From contig NZ_CP045809.1 in the NCBI RefSeq assembly GCF_025273675.1, positions 2,914,001-2,978,000 of the forward strand: a stretch of 64,000 bases of DNA, written 5' to 3'. The position numbers and the translations under genes are program-made. Origin of the DNA: Gordonia pseudamarae (GTDB lineage: Bacteria; Actinomycetota; Actinomycetes; Mycobacteriales; Mycobacteriaceae). The notes below the pieces were generated by a model. That model was not told the origin of the DNA. It made no database searches and worked only from the letters and a program-made list of their open reading frames with translations. This document shows positions 16,653 to 24,556 of this stretch, in pieces; the stretch's first letter is position 1; each line of letters begins with the position of its first letter.

Positions 16653-18374
16653 TCAGCTGTCGGATCCGCTCAGCTTCACCAATCGGTTCTCCAACAAGAG
16701 GATTCGGTGCGCGTTGCCGTCCAACCGGACGTACCGGTCGCCGAATGCGGCCAGGAGCGCATCGTCGAGACGGCGCACCGCACCCGCGGGATAGCGGTAA
16801 CCCATCGCCGCGTCGACGGCGTCGGTGTCGACCCCGGCCAGCTCCCCTTCCAGCGCCTCCAGCGAATCGATTCCCAGATCGAGCAGCAGCCCGGAGATCC
16901 AGGCGTAATGGTCGGTACGTGACCAACCCGCGTCGGGAAACCGGGTACCCAGATACGTTGCCAGCACCGGGGTCGGGATCCGCGGGTCGTCGGTGACCTC
17001 GATGCCCGGCTCGGACGGTTCGGCCGACAGCAACCGCTCCCGGATCGCCGAGAACTCCCGGTCGGCGAGTTCCAGCAGGCCCGCCGCCAACGCGAAACGC
17101 CGGTTGAGGTCGGGCGCGTCGTCCTCGGACACCGACCCCTTGTAGCGAATGTCGTGTTCGAACTCGGCCCACGCGTGCTGCAGGATCGTCCGCACCTGTA
17201 CCGACGCCGGAAGCTGCTCGCCTTCGAGCGCAACCAGCAGGTGCCGGCTCGCATACCCCCAACGACCCTCGCTCGCCGTTTGCTGCCCCATGTCACGATC
17301 ATCGAGAAGCCGCATCTCGTCGGCGAGAAGATTGGCGACGACGGCGACATCGTCGTACAGGTAGGTGATGACCCGGACACCGATCTGATCGGTGATCTCC
17401 GACAGCGGATCGGTGTACACGTGCCGGCCGTCGACGTGCCGGTCAGCCTTACCCGCGAAGGACGCAACGGTTTTGGTGCGACCGGACACCGTCACATAGT
17501 TGATGCCGGCGTCGTCGAGCAGGTTGATCAACCTGGCCAGGTAGCGCGCCGTCGACTGTTCCAGCGCCGGCCGACGCTCGGTGTAGGCCACGACCGCATC
17601 GGCGATCGCACCCGGGGTGGTCTCCGCCGGTGCGGGCAACAGATCGTGCGGCAAGGTCGGGGTGAGGATATAGCCGGTCTCGAAGTCGCCGTAGATGGTC
17701 ACGTCATCGGGTCTGCGCGTGGCCAGGAGCGCCACATACGCGCAGACAACCGCATCCACCGGATCCTCGGCGCGCCGCAGGTCACTCTTGCGCCGCGCGG
17801 ATTCGACAGTCTCCCGCAGTTGCGACCAGTCCTCGCAATCACTCACCCGCAGCGGCGGATTCGCATGAGCGAGGGCCTCGACGTGCTCGATCAGCCGTAA
17901 CAGCTCGGCCCGCAGCTGTGAGAAACTCCGACCGGTCTTCGCCTTGTATTTCAGGGTTCGTCCGAGGCGGAACAGCACCACCGTCGCCGGATGCGGGTAG
18001 ACCTCGATCGCACGCCTGGCCGCTGTCGACTCCGGATCCGGGTCCAGACCGAGAGACTCGGCGATGGCCGCCGCGCGAGGAATACCGGCGAACTCCTTCT
18101 TGCCGGTATTGGACGGATGCGCGCCGGCCTGAAATCTGCCGAAATCGACATTGAGTCGCCGCTCCGCCTCACGCTGCCCCTTGGGGTTGACGACGATCAG
18201 CGGCGCGTCGATGGCGACCAGGCAGTCACCGGCGACATACGGTTCCACGGCCTTTCGGATACTCGCGTCATCACCGGCCGTGGTCGCGGACACCAGCGAC
18301 CCGGCGTCGTCGACGATCGCGACACCTGTGGGCTTGCGCTGCCCCCACGCCAGGTCGAGTCCGACAAAATACAC
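16653..18374 (-). CDS. DUF429 (RNase H-like) fused to a RelA/SpoT (p)ppGpp-synthetase-like domain
   Basis: 573 residues. Residues 1-245 are a DUF429 domain, a predicted nuclease of the RNase H fold: GLDLAW (D7), AIDAPL (D56), EVYPHPA (E124) and DPVDAVVCAYVALL (D204/D207) give the expected acidic set. Residues about 275-415 match a small-alarmone-synthetase domain: SGRTKTVASFAGKADR (R299, K301, S305, K309), ITDQIGVRV (D329, R334), GYASRH (373-378), then VQVRT (392-396) and AEFEHDIRYKG. No HD hydrolase, TGS or ACT domain is present. In RelQ-type enzymes a catalytic glutamate stands directly before the [VI]Q[VI]RT motif; here it is S391, so synthesis may be lost or altered. The last 155 residues form a helical C-terminal region. 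GTG start, monocistronic. Mycobacterial MS_RHII-RSD joins RNase HII to the same type of domain, so this looks like an independent RNase H-alarmone pairing (inference). Confidence 0.85.
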   Translation of the reverse strand: MYFVGLDLAWGQRKPTGVAIVDDAGSLVSATTAGDDASIRKAVEPYVAGDCLVAIDAPLIVVNPKGQREAERRLNVDFGRFQAGAHPSNTGKKEFAGIPRAAAIAESLGLDPDPESTAARRAIEVYPHPATVVLFRLGRTLKYKAKTGRSFSQLRAELLRLIEHVEALAHANPPLRVSDCEDWSQLRETVESARRKSDLRRAEDPVDAVVCAYVALLATRRPDDVTIYGDFETGYILTPTLPHDLLPAPAETTPGAIADAVVAYTERRPALEQSTARYLARLINLLDDAGINYVTVSGRTKTVASFAGKADRHVDGRHVYTDPLSEITDQIGVRVITYLYDDVAVVANLLADEMRLLDDRDMGQQTASEGRWGYASRHLLVALEGEQLPASVQVRTILQHAWAEFEHDIRYKGSVSEDDAPDLNRRFALAAGLLELADREFSAIRERLLSAEPSEPGIEVTDDPRIPTPVLATYLGTRFPDAGWSRTDHYAWISGLLLDLGIDSLEALEGELAGVDTDAVDAAMGYRYPAGAVRRLDDALLAAFGDRYVRLDGNAHRILLLENRLVKLSGSDS

Positions 18375-18618
18375 GCGTACAACTATGCCTTACCGCGCCG
18401 TGTCCCCTGTGCCACGTCCTCCCCGCCGCGATCGGCGTATACCTGTTCGTCGACGTCGTGTCGACCGCGGCCGGCGGCCCCACACTGCCGATGGGTTCGC
18501 CGGTCCTGAAGTGACCGGTGCTCCCGGTGCGCCGACCGAATGAATTCCGTTCGGGCGGCGTGACCGGGAGCGCCGCCTCTGCTGGGATGGGACGCAGCCG
18601 CCGGACGAAGGACCAGCA

Positions 18619-19644
18619 ATGCCAACCCATCTGCTACGTCTCACCCTCGCGTTTCTCTTCGCGATTCCGGGACTGCTGATCGCATCACCGGCGGCGGCGT
18701 GCGCCTGCGGCGCGATCGCCAGCAACGACGCCGCCGCTCAGGTCAACCGGGAGACGGCGATCGTGTCGAAGACCGGAAACCGTGAAACCATCGACATGCG
18801 GCTGTCGATGCGATCGGTGCGATCGGACGCCGCGCTGATCGTCCCCACACCGACACCCGCCACCGTATCGGCCGGCGATGGCGCACTGTTCGACGACTAC
18901 GAGAAGATCAGCGCGCCCCGCACCGAAACCCGACGGCACTGGTGGTCGCGGTCGACCGACGACGACGGTGCCACCGCCGGTGCCCGGGCGCCCGCGAGTG
19001 CCGCCGGAGCCGCCGATCCGCAGGTCGTCGCCCGCGTCCGGCTCGGCCCCCTCGACATCACCACACTCACCGGCGGCGACCTGGACGGCCTGCGGAAATG
19101 GTTGTCGGACAACGGCTACCAACTCAAGCCCGCCGTGATCTCGGCATTGGCACCGTATGTGGCCGAACGGTGGTCGTTCGTGGCCATCGCACTGACCTCC
19201 CCCACCGCGCTGTCCGGGCCGCTGGACCCGATCCGCATGGAGTTCGACACCGATCAGCTCGTGTACCCGATGCGGATGTCGGCCGCGGCCACCGGAACCC
19301 AGACGGTCGACCTGTACGTGCTCGCCGATCACCGCCAGGACCGGACCGACGCCGACACCGCGCGGCAACAGGTGCGCACCCTGTACTCCGGTCGACTCGC
19401 CGACGGCCGGCACCTCACCACGGTCCGGACGACAGTCACCGCTCCGCAATCTATTTCGTCCGATTTCGTGTTCGCCACGGCCGCCGATGATTCGCCCTAC
19501 CGGCGGGTCGTGTACACAGACTCCGACGTCACCATCGCGGGCATGATGGCCGGGCCGTTCCTGCTCGTCGTCGGCGTGATCGTGCTTGTCGTCGTGGTGG
19601 CGGGTGTCGCTGTTGCCGTGGGTCGGCGGCGGATCGACGGGTGA
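18619..19644 (+). CDS. DUF2330 membrane-anchored secreted protein
   Basis: 341 residues. A signal peptide (LLRLTLAFLFAIPGLLIASPAAA) is followed at once by CACGAI, the cysteine pair typical of DUF2330 proteins. The extracellular part has IVSKTGNRETIDMRLSMRS and ALIVPTPTPATV, common to the family, and a Ser/Ala-rich insert after RHWWSRSTDDD. A C-terminal helix (AGPFLLVVGVIVLVVVVAGVA) with a basic RRR end anchors it in the membrane. The start is supported by gaaggac 7 bases upstream. Function unknown. Transcribed away from the DUF429-RelA/SpoT gene across a 244-bp region that must hold both promoters. Confidence 0.8.
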   Translation: MPTHLLRLTLAFLFAIPGLLIASPAAACACGAIASNDAAAQVNRETAIVSKTGNRETIDMRLSMRSVRSDAALIVPTPTPATVSAGDGALFDDYEKISAPRTETRRHWWSRSTDDDGATAGARAPASAAGAADPQVVARVRLGPLDITTLTGGDLDGLRKWLSDNGYQLKPAVISALAPYVAERWSFVAIALTSPTALSGPLDPIRMEFDTDQLVYPMRMSAAATGTQTVDLYVLADHRQDRTDADTARQQVRTLYSGRLADGRHLTTVRTTVTAPQSISSDFVFATAADDSPYRRVVYTDSDVTIAGMMAGPFLLVVGVIVLVVVVAGVAVAVGRRRIDG

Positions 19645-19863
19645 GATCGGTTGATGAGCCCGCGAACACCGTCGTCTCACCGGGTTTCGAGGCTCGCCGC
19701 CTGGCTGCTCCTCACACCCCAACCGGCGAAAAGGGGGCGGCCGACACCGCTCGAAGCCGGCGGCTCCGCACACCTCCACCAGCAGGAGGGGCGGTCTTGG
19801 GCTGCGAGGATGCCTCGGCGCACGTAGACTTCCGGCATCGGTAGTCCCGGAAGGTGGCCTTCG

Positions 19864-21273
19864 ATGAGATTTGTCCAGACCATCGCGGGGACGACGTATG
19901 AGTTCGACGGCATCGTCGAACTCCTGGCCAAGGCCACGCCGCTGCGCTCCGGTGATCAGCTCGCCGGTTGCGCGGCCACCTCGGATGCCGAACGGGCCGC
20001 CGCCGCTTGGCAATTGGCAGATGTTCCGCTGGCCACACTCCTCGAAGAGCCGGTGGTGCCGTACGAAACCGACGAGGTGACGCGGCTGATCATCGACACC
20101 TACGACCGCGACGCGTTCGCCGCGGTGTCGCATCTGACCGTCGGCGGATTCCGCGACTGGCTGCTGGAGACGGCGGCCCGGGAGGACGCCGCCGAACGCT
20201 ATGCCGCCGTCGCACCAGGTCTGACGCCCGAAATGGTGGCGGCCACAAGCAAGCTCATGCGCAACCAGGACCTGATCCTGGTGGCCTCGGCGGCCCGGGT
20301 GCGGTCCGCGTTCCGCACCACCATCGGCCTACCCGGCCGGATCGCGACGCGACTGCAACCCAATCATCCCACCGACGACCCGCGCGGCATCGCCGCCGCC
20401 ACCCTCGACGGGCTGCTGATGGGCTGTGGCGACGCGGTCATCGGCATCAATCCGGCCACTGACTCACCGCAGGCCACCGCCGATCTGCTGCACCTGCTCG
20501 ACGACATCCGGCAACGCTTCTCCATCCCGATGCAGTCGTGCGTGCTCTCACACGTCACCACCACCGTCGAACTGATCGAACGGGGCGTGCCGGTGGATCT
20601 GGTGTTTCAGTCGATCGCCGGAACCGAGTCGGCCAACCGCGCTTTCGGGGTAAGCGTGCCGATGCTGACCGAGGCCAACGAGGCCGGGCGCTCACTCAAC
20701 CGGGGCACCGTCGGCGACAACGTCATGTATCTGGAAACGGGCCAGGGGTCGGCGCTGTCGGCCGGGGCACACCTGGGCACCGGTGGCAGACCCGTCGATC
20801 AGCAGACGCTGGAGACCCGCGCCTACGGCCTGGCCCGCGCGCTGGAGCCGCTGCTGATCAACACCGTCGTCGGATTCATCGGGCCGGAGTACCTCTACGA
20901 CGGCAAACAGATCATCCGGGCCGGTCTCGAAGACCACTTCTGCGGCAAACTGCTCGGGCTGCCGATGGGGGTGGACGTCTGCTACACCAACCACGCCGAG
21001 GCCGACCAGGACGACATGGACACCCTGCTCACCCTGCTCGGGGTGGCCGGGACCGCATTCGTGATCGCGGTCCCCGGCGCCGACGACGTGATGCTCGGAT
21101 ACCAGAGCCTGTCCTTCCACGACGCGCTGTACGTGCGTCGGGCACTGAACCTGCGGCCGGCACCAGAGTTCGAACAGTGGCTGGCCGGTCTGGGTATGGC
21201 CGACAGCAACGGCCGGATCCTGCCGGTGGACCCGGCCACCTCACCCCTGCTGGCCCTGGCGGCGGCACCGTGA
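19864..21273 (+). CDS. eutB: Ethanolamine ammonia-lyase large subunit
   Basis: 469 residues, full length for EutB. Signatures include FDGIVELLAKATPLRSGDQLAG, LMRNQDLILVASAARV, RLQPNHPTDD, LLDGLLMGCGDAVIGINPATDS-like TIM-barrel segments, FQSIAGTESANRAFG and YLETGQGSALSAGAHLG. With EutC it converts ethanolamine to acetaldehyde and ammonia using adenosylcobalamin. eutC follows with a 4-bp overlap. The 219 bp upstream show no cobalamin-riboswitch B12 box by eye. No microcompartment genes, EutA reactivase or permease are adjacent, so this is a minimal cytosolic eut locus. The next gene encodes a BacA/Rv1819c-like transporter. Confidence 0.96.
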   Translation: MRFVQTIAGTTYEFDGIVELLAKATPLRSGDQLAGCAATSDAERAAAAWQLADVPLATLLEEPVVPYETDEVTRLIIDTYDRDAFAAVSHLTVGGFRDWLLETAAREDAAERYAAVAPGLTPEMVAATSKLMRNQDLILVASAARVRSAFRTTIGLPGRIATRLQPNHPTDDPRGIAAATLDGLLMGCGDAVIGINPATDSPQATADLLHLLDDIRQRFSIPMQSCVLSHVTTTVELIERGVPVDLVFQSIAGTESANRAFGVSVPMLTEANEAGRSLNRGTVGDNVMYLETGQGSALSAGAHLGTGGRPVDQQTLETRAYGLARALEPLLINTVVGFIGPEYLYDGKQIIRAGLEDHFCGKLLGLPMGVDVCYTNHAEADQDDMDTLLTLLGVAGTAFVIAVPGADDVMLGYQSLSFHDALYVRRALNLRPAPEFEQWLAGLGMADSNGRILPVDPATSPLLALAAAP

Positions 21274-22145
21274 CCACGCCGCACACGGGCCCCCCGGCAG
21301 CGGGCGCACCCGACGTGTGGACCGACCTGCGGCTGACGACCCGGGCCCGGATCGGTCTCGGCCGCGCGGGCAACTCGCTGCCCACCTCCCGGGTGCTCGA
21401 GTTCACCGCGGCGCACGCGGCCGCCCGTGACGCCGTCCACGACCCTCTCGACGCCGACCGATTCGCGGCTTCACTCACCGGCCTGGGGCTGGGCGAACCG
21501 CTTCTCGTGGCCAGCAAAGCGCGCTCACGCGGGGAGTATCTGCGCCGCCCTGACCTCGGTCGACAACCCGCCGACGGCACCGAACTCCCCTCGGCGGCAG
21601 CCGATGTCGGCGTCGTGCTGGCCGACGGACTGTCGCCGCGCGCACTCGCCGACCACGGTCACGCACTCGTCGCAGCCCTGCTCGAGACCTTCGGCGGCCG
21701 GTACACGATCGCGCCGCCGGTCATCGCGACCCAGGCGCGCGTTGCGCTCGGCGACCACATCGGCTCGGCTCTCGGGGTGACCACGCTGATCATGATCATC
21801 GGCGAGCGTCCCGGACTGTCGGTGGCCGACAGCCTCGGCATCTACCTCACGCACCGGCCGCGGGTGGGCCGTACCGACGCCGACCGCAACTGCGTCTCCA
21901 ACATCCACCCGCCGGACGGGCTCGGCTACGCCGCGGCGGCCGCGGTCACCGCCGCGCTGCTGGCCGGAGCGCGCACGCTGGGCCGTTCGGGCGTCGACCT
22001 CAAGGACACCTCGCGCCGGGAGCCGGACCCCGAGCTCGTGATGAATTCCGACGCGATCGAGAGCCCCTCACCCACCGATCGCCCGCCCGCCGATCGCCCG
22101 GGCCGCACACAGACGGCCGTTACCCATCCTCACCAGCAAAGTTAG
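21270..22145 (+). CDS. eutC: Ethanolamine ammonia-lyase small subunit
   Basis: 291 residues from a GTG that overlaps the eutB stop (GTGA). Matches to EutC: DLRLTTRARIGLGRAGNSLPT, EFTAAHAAARDAVH, LLVASKARSRGEYLRRPDLGR, ADGLSPRALADHG and SDRNCVSNI-like RTDADRNCVSNIHPPDGLGY near the end. The small subunit completes the cobalamin site with EutB. The last 35 residues (SPTDRPPADRPGRTQTAV) are low-complexity and beyond the usual family end. The stop lies inside a candidate DtxR-like box. Confidence 0.95.
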   Translation: MTTPHTGPPAAGAPDVWTDLRLTTRARIGLGRAGNSLPTSRVLEFTAAHAAARDAVHDPLDADRFAASLTGLGLGEPLLVASKARSRGEYLRRPDLGRQPADGTELPSAAADVGVVLADGLSPRALADHGHALVAALLETFGGRYTIAPPVIATQARVALGDHIGSALGVTTLIMIIGERPGLSVADSLGIYLTHRPRVGRTDADRNCVSNIHPPDGLGYAAAAAVTAALLAGARTLGRSGVDLKDTSRREPDPELVMNSDAIESPSPTDRPPADRPGRTQTAVTHPHQQS

Positions 22146-22160
22146 GTAAGACTTAGCTTG
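22142..22160. promoter_or_regulatory. Candidate DtxR/IdeR-like box upstream of the ABC transporter
   Basis: TTAGGTAAGACTTAGCTTG matches 13 of 19 positions of TTAGGTTAGSCTAACCTAA, the left half being perfect for six bases. It overlaps the eutC stop codon and lies about 285 bp before the chosen transporter start, so it would act on an early promoter. Moderate match, by eye. Confidence 0.35.
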
Positions 22161-22264
22161 CTGGCGCGCTGGTCGAGGGCGGTCTACTCTCGGGTACAAC
22201 GCAATGGTGACCAGGACAAACACGGTTCGCCGAATAATTCCAAAAGACCTTTCTCTGCAGCCCG

Positions 22265-22307
22265 CCGGTGCCGTCGACGTCGTGACACACGATGTCGACG
22301 GCACCGG
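22265..22307 (+). terminator. 14-bp perfect hairpin after eutBC
   Basis: CCGGTGCCGTCGAC (22265-22278) and GTCGACGGCACCGG (22294-22307) are perfect complements around a 15-base loop. A T-rich tract (cctttttc) follows 12 bases later. It lies between eutC and the ABC transporter start and may end the eutBC transcript or attenuate into the transporter. A TAAGAT hexamer at 22382 further down could serve as the -10 of a separate transporter promoter. Confidence 0.6.
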
Positions 22308-22444
22308 TCGTTGCACGCTCCTTTTTCGCACCCACCGGCGCAATGGGCCCTTTGCCCGGTAGCGCGCGCCGTGGCCGGGTTAAGATTCCCGCCATCTGCC
22401 GGTTCGGCAGCCGTCAACCGCCCGACCGGACAGATGGGGAACGC

Positions 22445-24388
22445 GTGGAATACAGCATCGACTGGGGATCGGAGTTTCTGACGTCGCTCCGCTGGATCGC
22501 CATTATGTTCAGCTACTCGATGATCGGCCTGCTCGTGGCCGGTTTCGTCCTGTCCCGGACGACGCTCTGGGGCCGTCAGTACTGGCGCGCGGCCGGTGGA
22601 TTCTTCACCGGCCGCGACACCCGGGTGAGTGCGTGGGTGCTGGTGGTGGTGCTGATGCTGCTCATGGTGATCGGTGTCCGATTGACCGTGGTGCTGTCCT
22701 ACCAGGGCCGCGACATGTTCAACGCCCTGCAAGGCGCGGCCGAGGCGATATCGAACGGCGACGGCACCGCCCTCGACCAGGCCGAGGACATGTTCTGGAA
22801 CTCGCTGTGGCTGTTCGGGCTGCTGGCGACCATTCACGTGGTCCGCACGTTGGTCGAGCTGTACCTGGGCAGCATGTTCGAGGTACGGCTGCGGCAGTTC
22901 ATGACCACCCGTGTCACCACCGACTGGCTCACCGGACTGGCGTTCTACCGCAACCGGTTCGTCAACACCGGTATCGACGGCGACGATGCCAAGATCCAGC
23001 CCGGCGTCGACAACCCCGACCAGCGTATCGAGATCGATATCGACAACGTGTCGGCCTCGAGCCGCAGGCTGGTGTTCGGGTCCGGCGGATCGTCGACCAA
23101 CGGCGTGATACCCGCCATCATCACCATCTGCACATTCACCAAGATCTTGTGGGAACTGTCCGGCCCCATGGACATCTTCGGCACCGAGGTACCGCACGCC
23201 ATGGTGTGGATGGTGTACCTGTTCGTCCTGGTGTCGACGATTGTCGCGTTCTGGCTCGGCCACCCGTTGATCAGGCTGTACTTCCTGCGCGAACGCCTCG
23301 CGGCCAACTTCCGCTACTCACTGGTCCGGCTTCGCGACGGCGCCGAGAAAGTGGCGCTGTACCGGGGCGCCGACACCGAGCAGCGCGGCCTGCTCGACCG
23401 GTTCGCGTCGATCGTCGTCAACTTCTGGCAGGTCGTGTTCCGCTCACTCAAGTTCAACGGCTGGAACTTCGTGGTGAATCAGGCGTCGGCGGTCTTCCCC
23501 TACATCATTCAGGCACCGCGATTCTTCGCCGGCGAGATCAAGCTCGGCGAGATGACGCAGACGGCATCGGCGTTCGGCAACGTGCACGACTCGCTGTCGT
23601 TCTTCCGCGAGGCATTCGACTCGTTCGCCGACCTGCGGGCGTCACTGTACCGTCTCGACGGCCTCGAACAGGCCAACCACGAGTCTCGCGAGCTCCCCCA
23701 GATCGCCACCGTGGACACCGAACGCGGCGTCGAAGTGCGCAAGGTGACCACCTCCACCCCGGATGGCGTGGAGCTGGTGAGTGAGCTGGACCTGTCACTA
23801 CATCCGGGCGACGCGCTGGTCATCAAGGGACGGTCCGGTTCGGGCAAGACCACCCTGCTGCGCGGCCTGGCCGGTCTGTGGCCGTTCGTCTCCGGCGAGT
23901 TCGCCCGTCCCGGCGAGTCGACGCTGTTCCTGTCGCAGATCCCCTACATTCCGCTCGGCGATCTGCGCACCGCCGTCGCCTACCCGGCGTCACCGGAATC
24001 GGTGGGCGACGATTCCATCCGGGCGGTGCTGGAACAGGTCTTCCTGTCGCATCTGGTCGGCAGGCTCGACGAGGAGGCCGACTGGGCCGCGGTCCTGTCA
24101 CCCGGCGAACAGCAACGTGTCGCGTTCGCCCGCATTCTGCTCAATAAGCCCGCGGTCGCATTCCTCGACGAGGCCACCTCGGCGATCGACGAGGGCCTGG
24201 AGTTCGAGTTGTACTCACTGATCCGGCGCGAACGACCCGACACGGTGCTGATCTCCGTCAGCCACCGCAGCACCACCGACCAGCACCACACCCAGTTGCT
24301 CGAATTGACCGGTGGAGGCGCGTGGAATCTGCGGCCATTGGATCCGCCGGGAACGGTGCCCGGTGCCGGAAAGCACTCACCGCAATAA
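22445..24388 (+). CDS. SbmA/BacA-like ABC transporter (Rv1819c type)
   Basis: 647 residues from a GTG (VEYSIDWGSEFL) with gggga upstream; an in-frame ATG at 22292 sits inside a hairpin and gives an improbable leader. The N-terminal half is the SbmA/BacA-like membrane domain (about six helices), with MFNALQGAAEA, the LTGLAFYRNRF loop, NPDQRIEIDI, and FNGWNFVVNQASAVFPYIIQAPRFFAGEI. The C-terminal ATPase has Walker A GRSGSGKTT, signature LSPGEQQRVAFARIL and FLDEATSAID. This fused form matches M. tuberculosis Rv1819c, known to import cobalamin and hydrophilic peptides such as bleomycin. Directly after cobalamin-dependent eutBC, B12 uptake is a reasonable guess. Confidence 0.92.
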   Translation: MEYSIDWGSEFLTSLRWIAIMFSYSMIGLLVAGFVLSRTTLWGRQYWRAAGGFFTGRDTRVSAWVLVVVLMLLMVIGVRLTVVLSYQGRDMFNALQGAAEAISNGDGTALDQAEDMFWNSLWLFGLLATIHVVRTLVELYLGSMFEVRLRQFMTTRVTTDWLTGLAFYRNRFVNTGIDGDDAKIQPGVDNPDQRIEIDIDNVSASSRRLVFGSGGSSTNGVIPAIITICTFTKILWELSGPMDIFGTEVPHAMVWMVYLFVLVSTIVAFWLGHPLIRLYFLRERLAANFRYSLVRLRDGAEKVALYRGADTEQRGLLDRFASIVVNFWQVVFRSLKFNGWNFVVNQASAVFPYIIQAPRFFAGEIKLGEMTQTASAFGNVHDSLSFFREAFDSFADLRASLYRLDGLEQANHESRELPQIATVDTERGVEVRKVTTSTPDGVELVSELDLSLHPGDALVIKGRSGSGKTTLLRGLAGLWPFVSGEFARPGESTLFLSQIPYIPLGDLRTAVAYPASPESVGDDSIRAVLEQVFLSHLVGRLDEEADWAAVLSPGEQQRVAFARILLNKPAVAFLDEATSAIDEGLEFELYSLIRRERPDTVLISVSHRSTTDQHHTQLLELTGGGAWNLRPLDPPGTVPGAGKHSPQ

Positions 24389-24407
24389 TTTTTGGACAAA
24401 TCGGAAA

Positions 24408-24435
24408 CGGAAGCCGCCACCTCGGGCGGCTTCCG
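24408..24435 (+). terminator. Rho-independent-type terminator after the ABC transporter
   Basis: CGGAAGCCGCC (24408-24418), loop acctcg, GGCGGCTTCCG (24425-24435): an 11-bp perfect GC-rich stem 20 bases after the transporter stop. It is followed by only a weak T tract (tcgttcc), common in high-GC actinobacteria. Confidence 0.75.
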
Positions 24436-24556
24436 TCGTTCCCGGGGTGTTTGCCGTACGTCCGGGCCTCTTCGGCCCTAGTGTGAGGACACGGAATGAC
24501 GCAGTGCCTCACCTGCCGGCCGGACAACGGCCCGAGAGCCCGAAGGACGGACCTCC

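Noticed and set aside
19678..19735. Imperfect palindrome (gggtttcgaggctcgcc...) resembling dispersed actinobacterial repeats
   Set aside because: Only one copy in the window and the arms pair poorly, so a repeat family cannot be shown.
19645..19863. Possible cobalamin riboswitch before eutB
   Set aside because: Looked for a B12-box-like gccactg core and a long structured leader; neither is visible, and the space is short.
22292..22444. Longer start of the BacA-like transporter
   Set aside because: The upstream ATG lies inside a strong hairpin and adds 51 atypical residues; the GTG at 22445 has gggga upstream and gives the family length.
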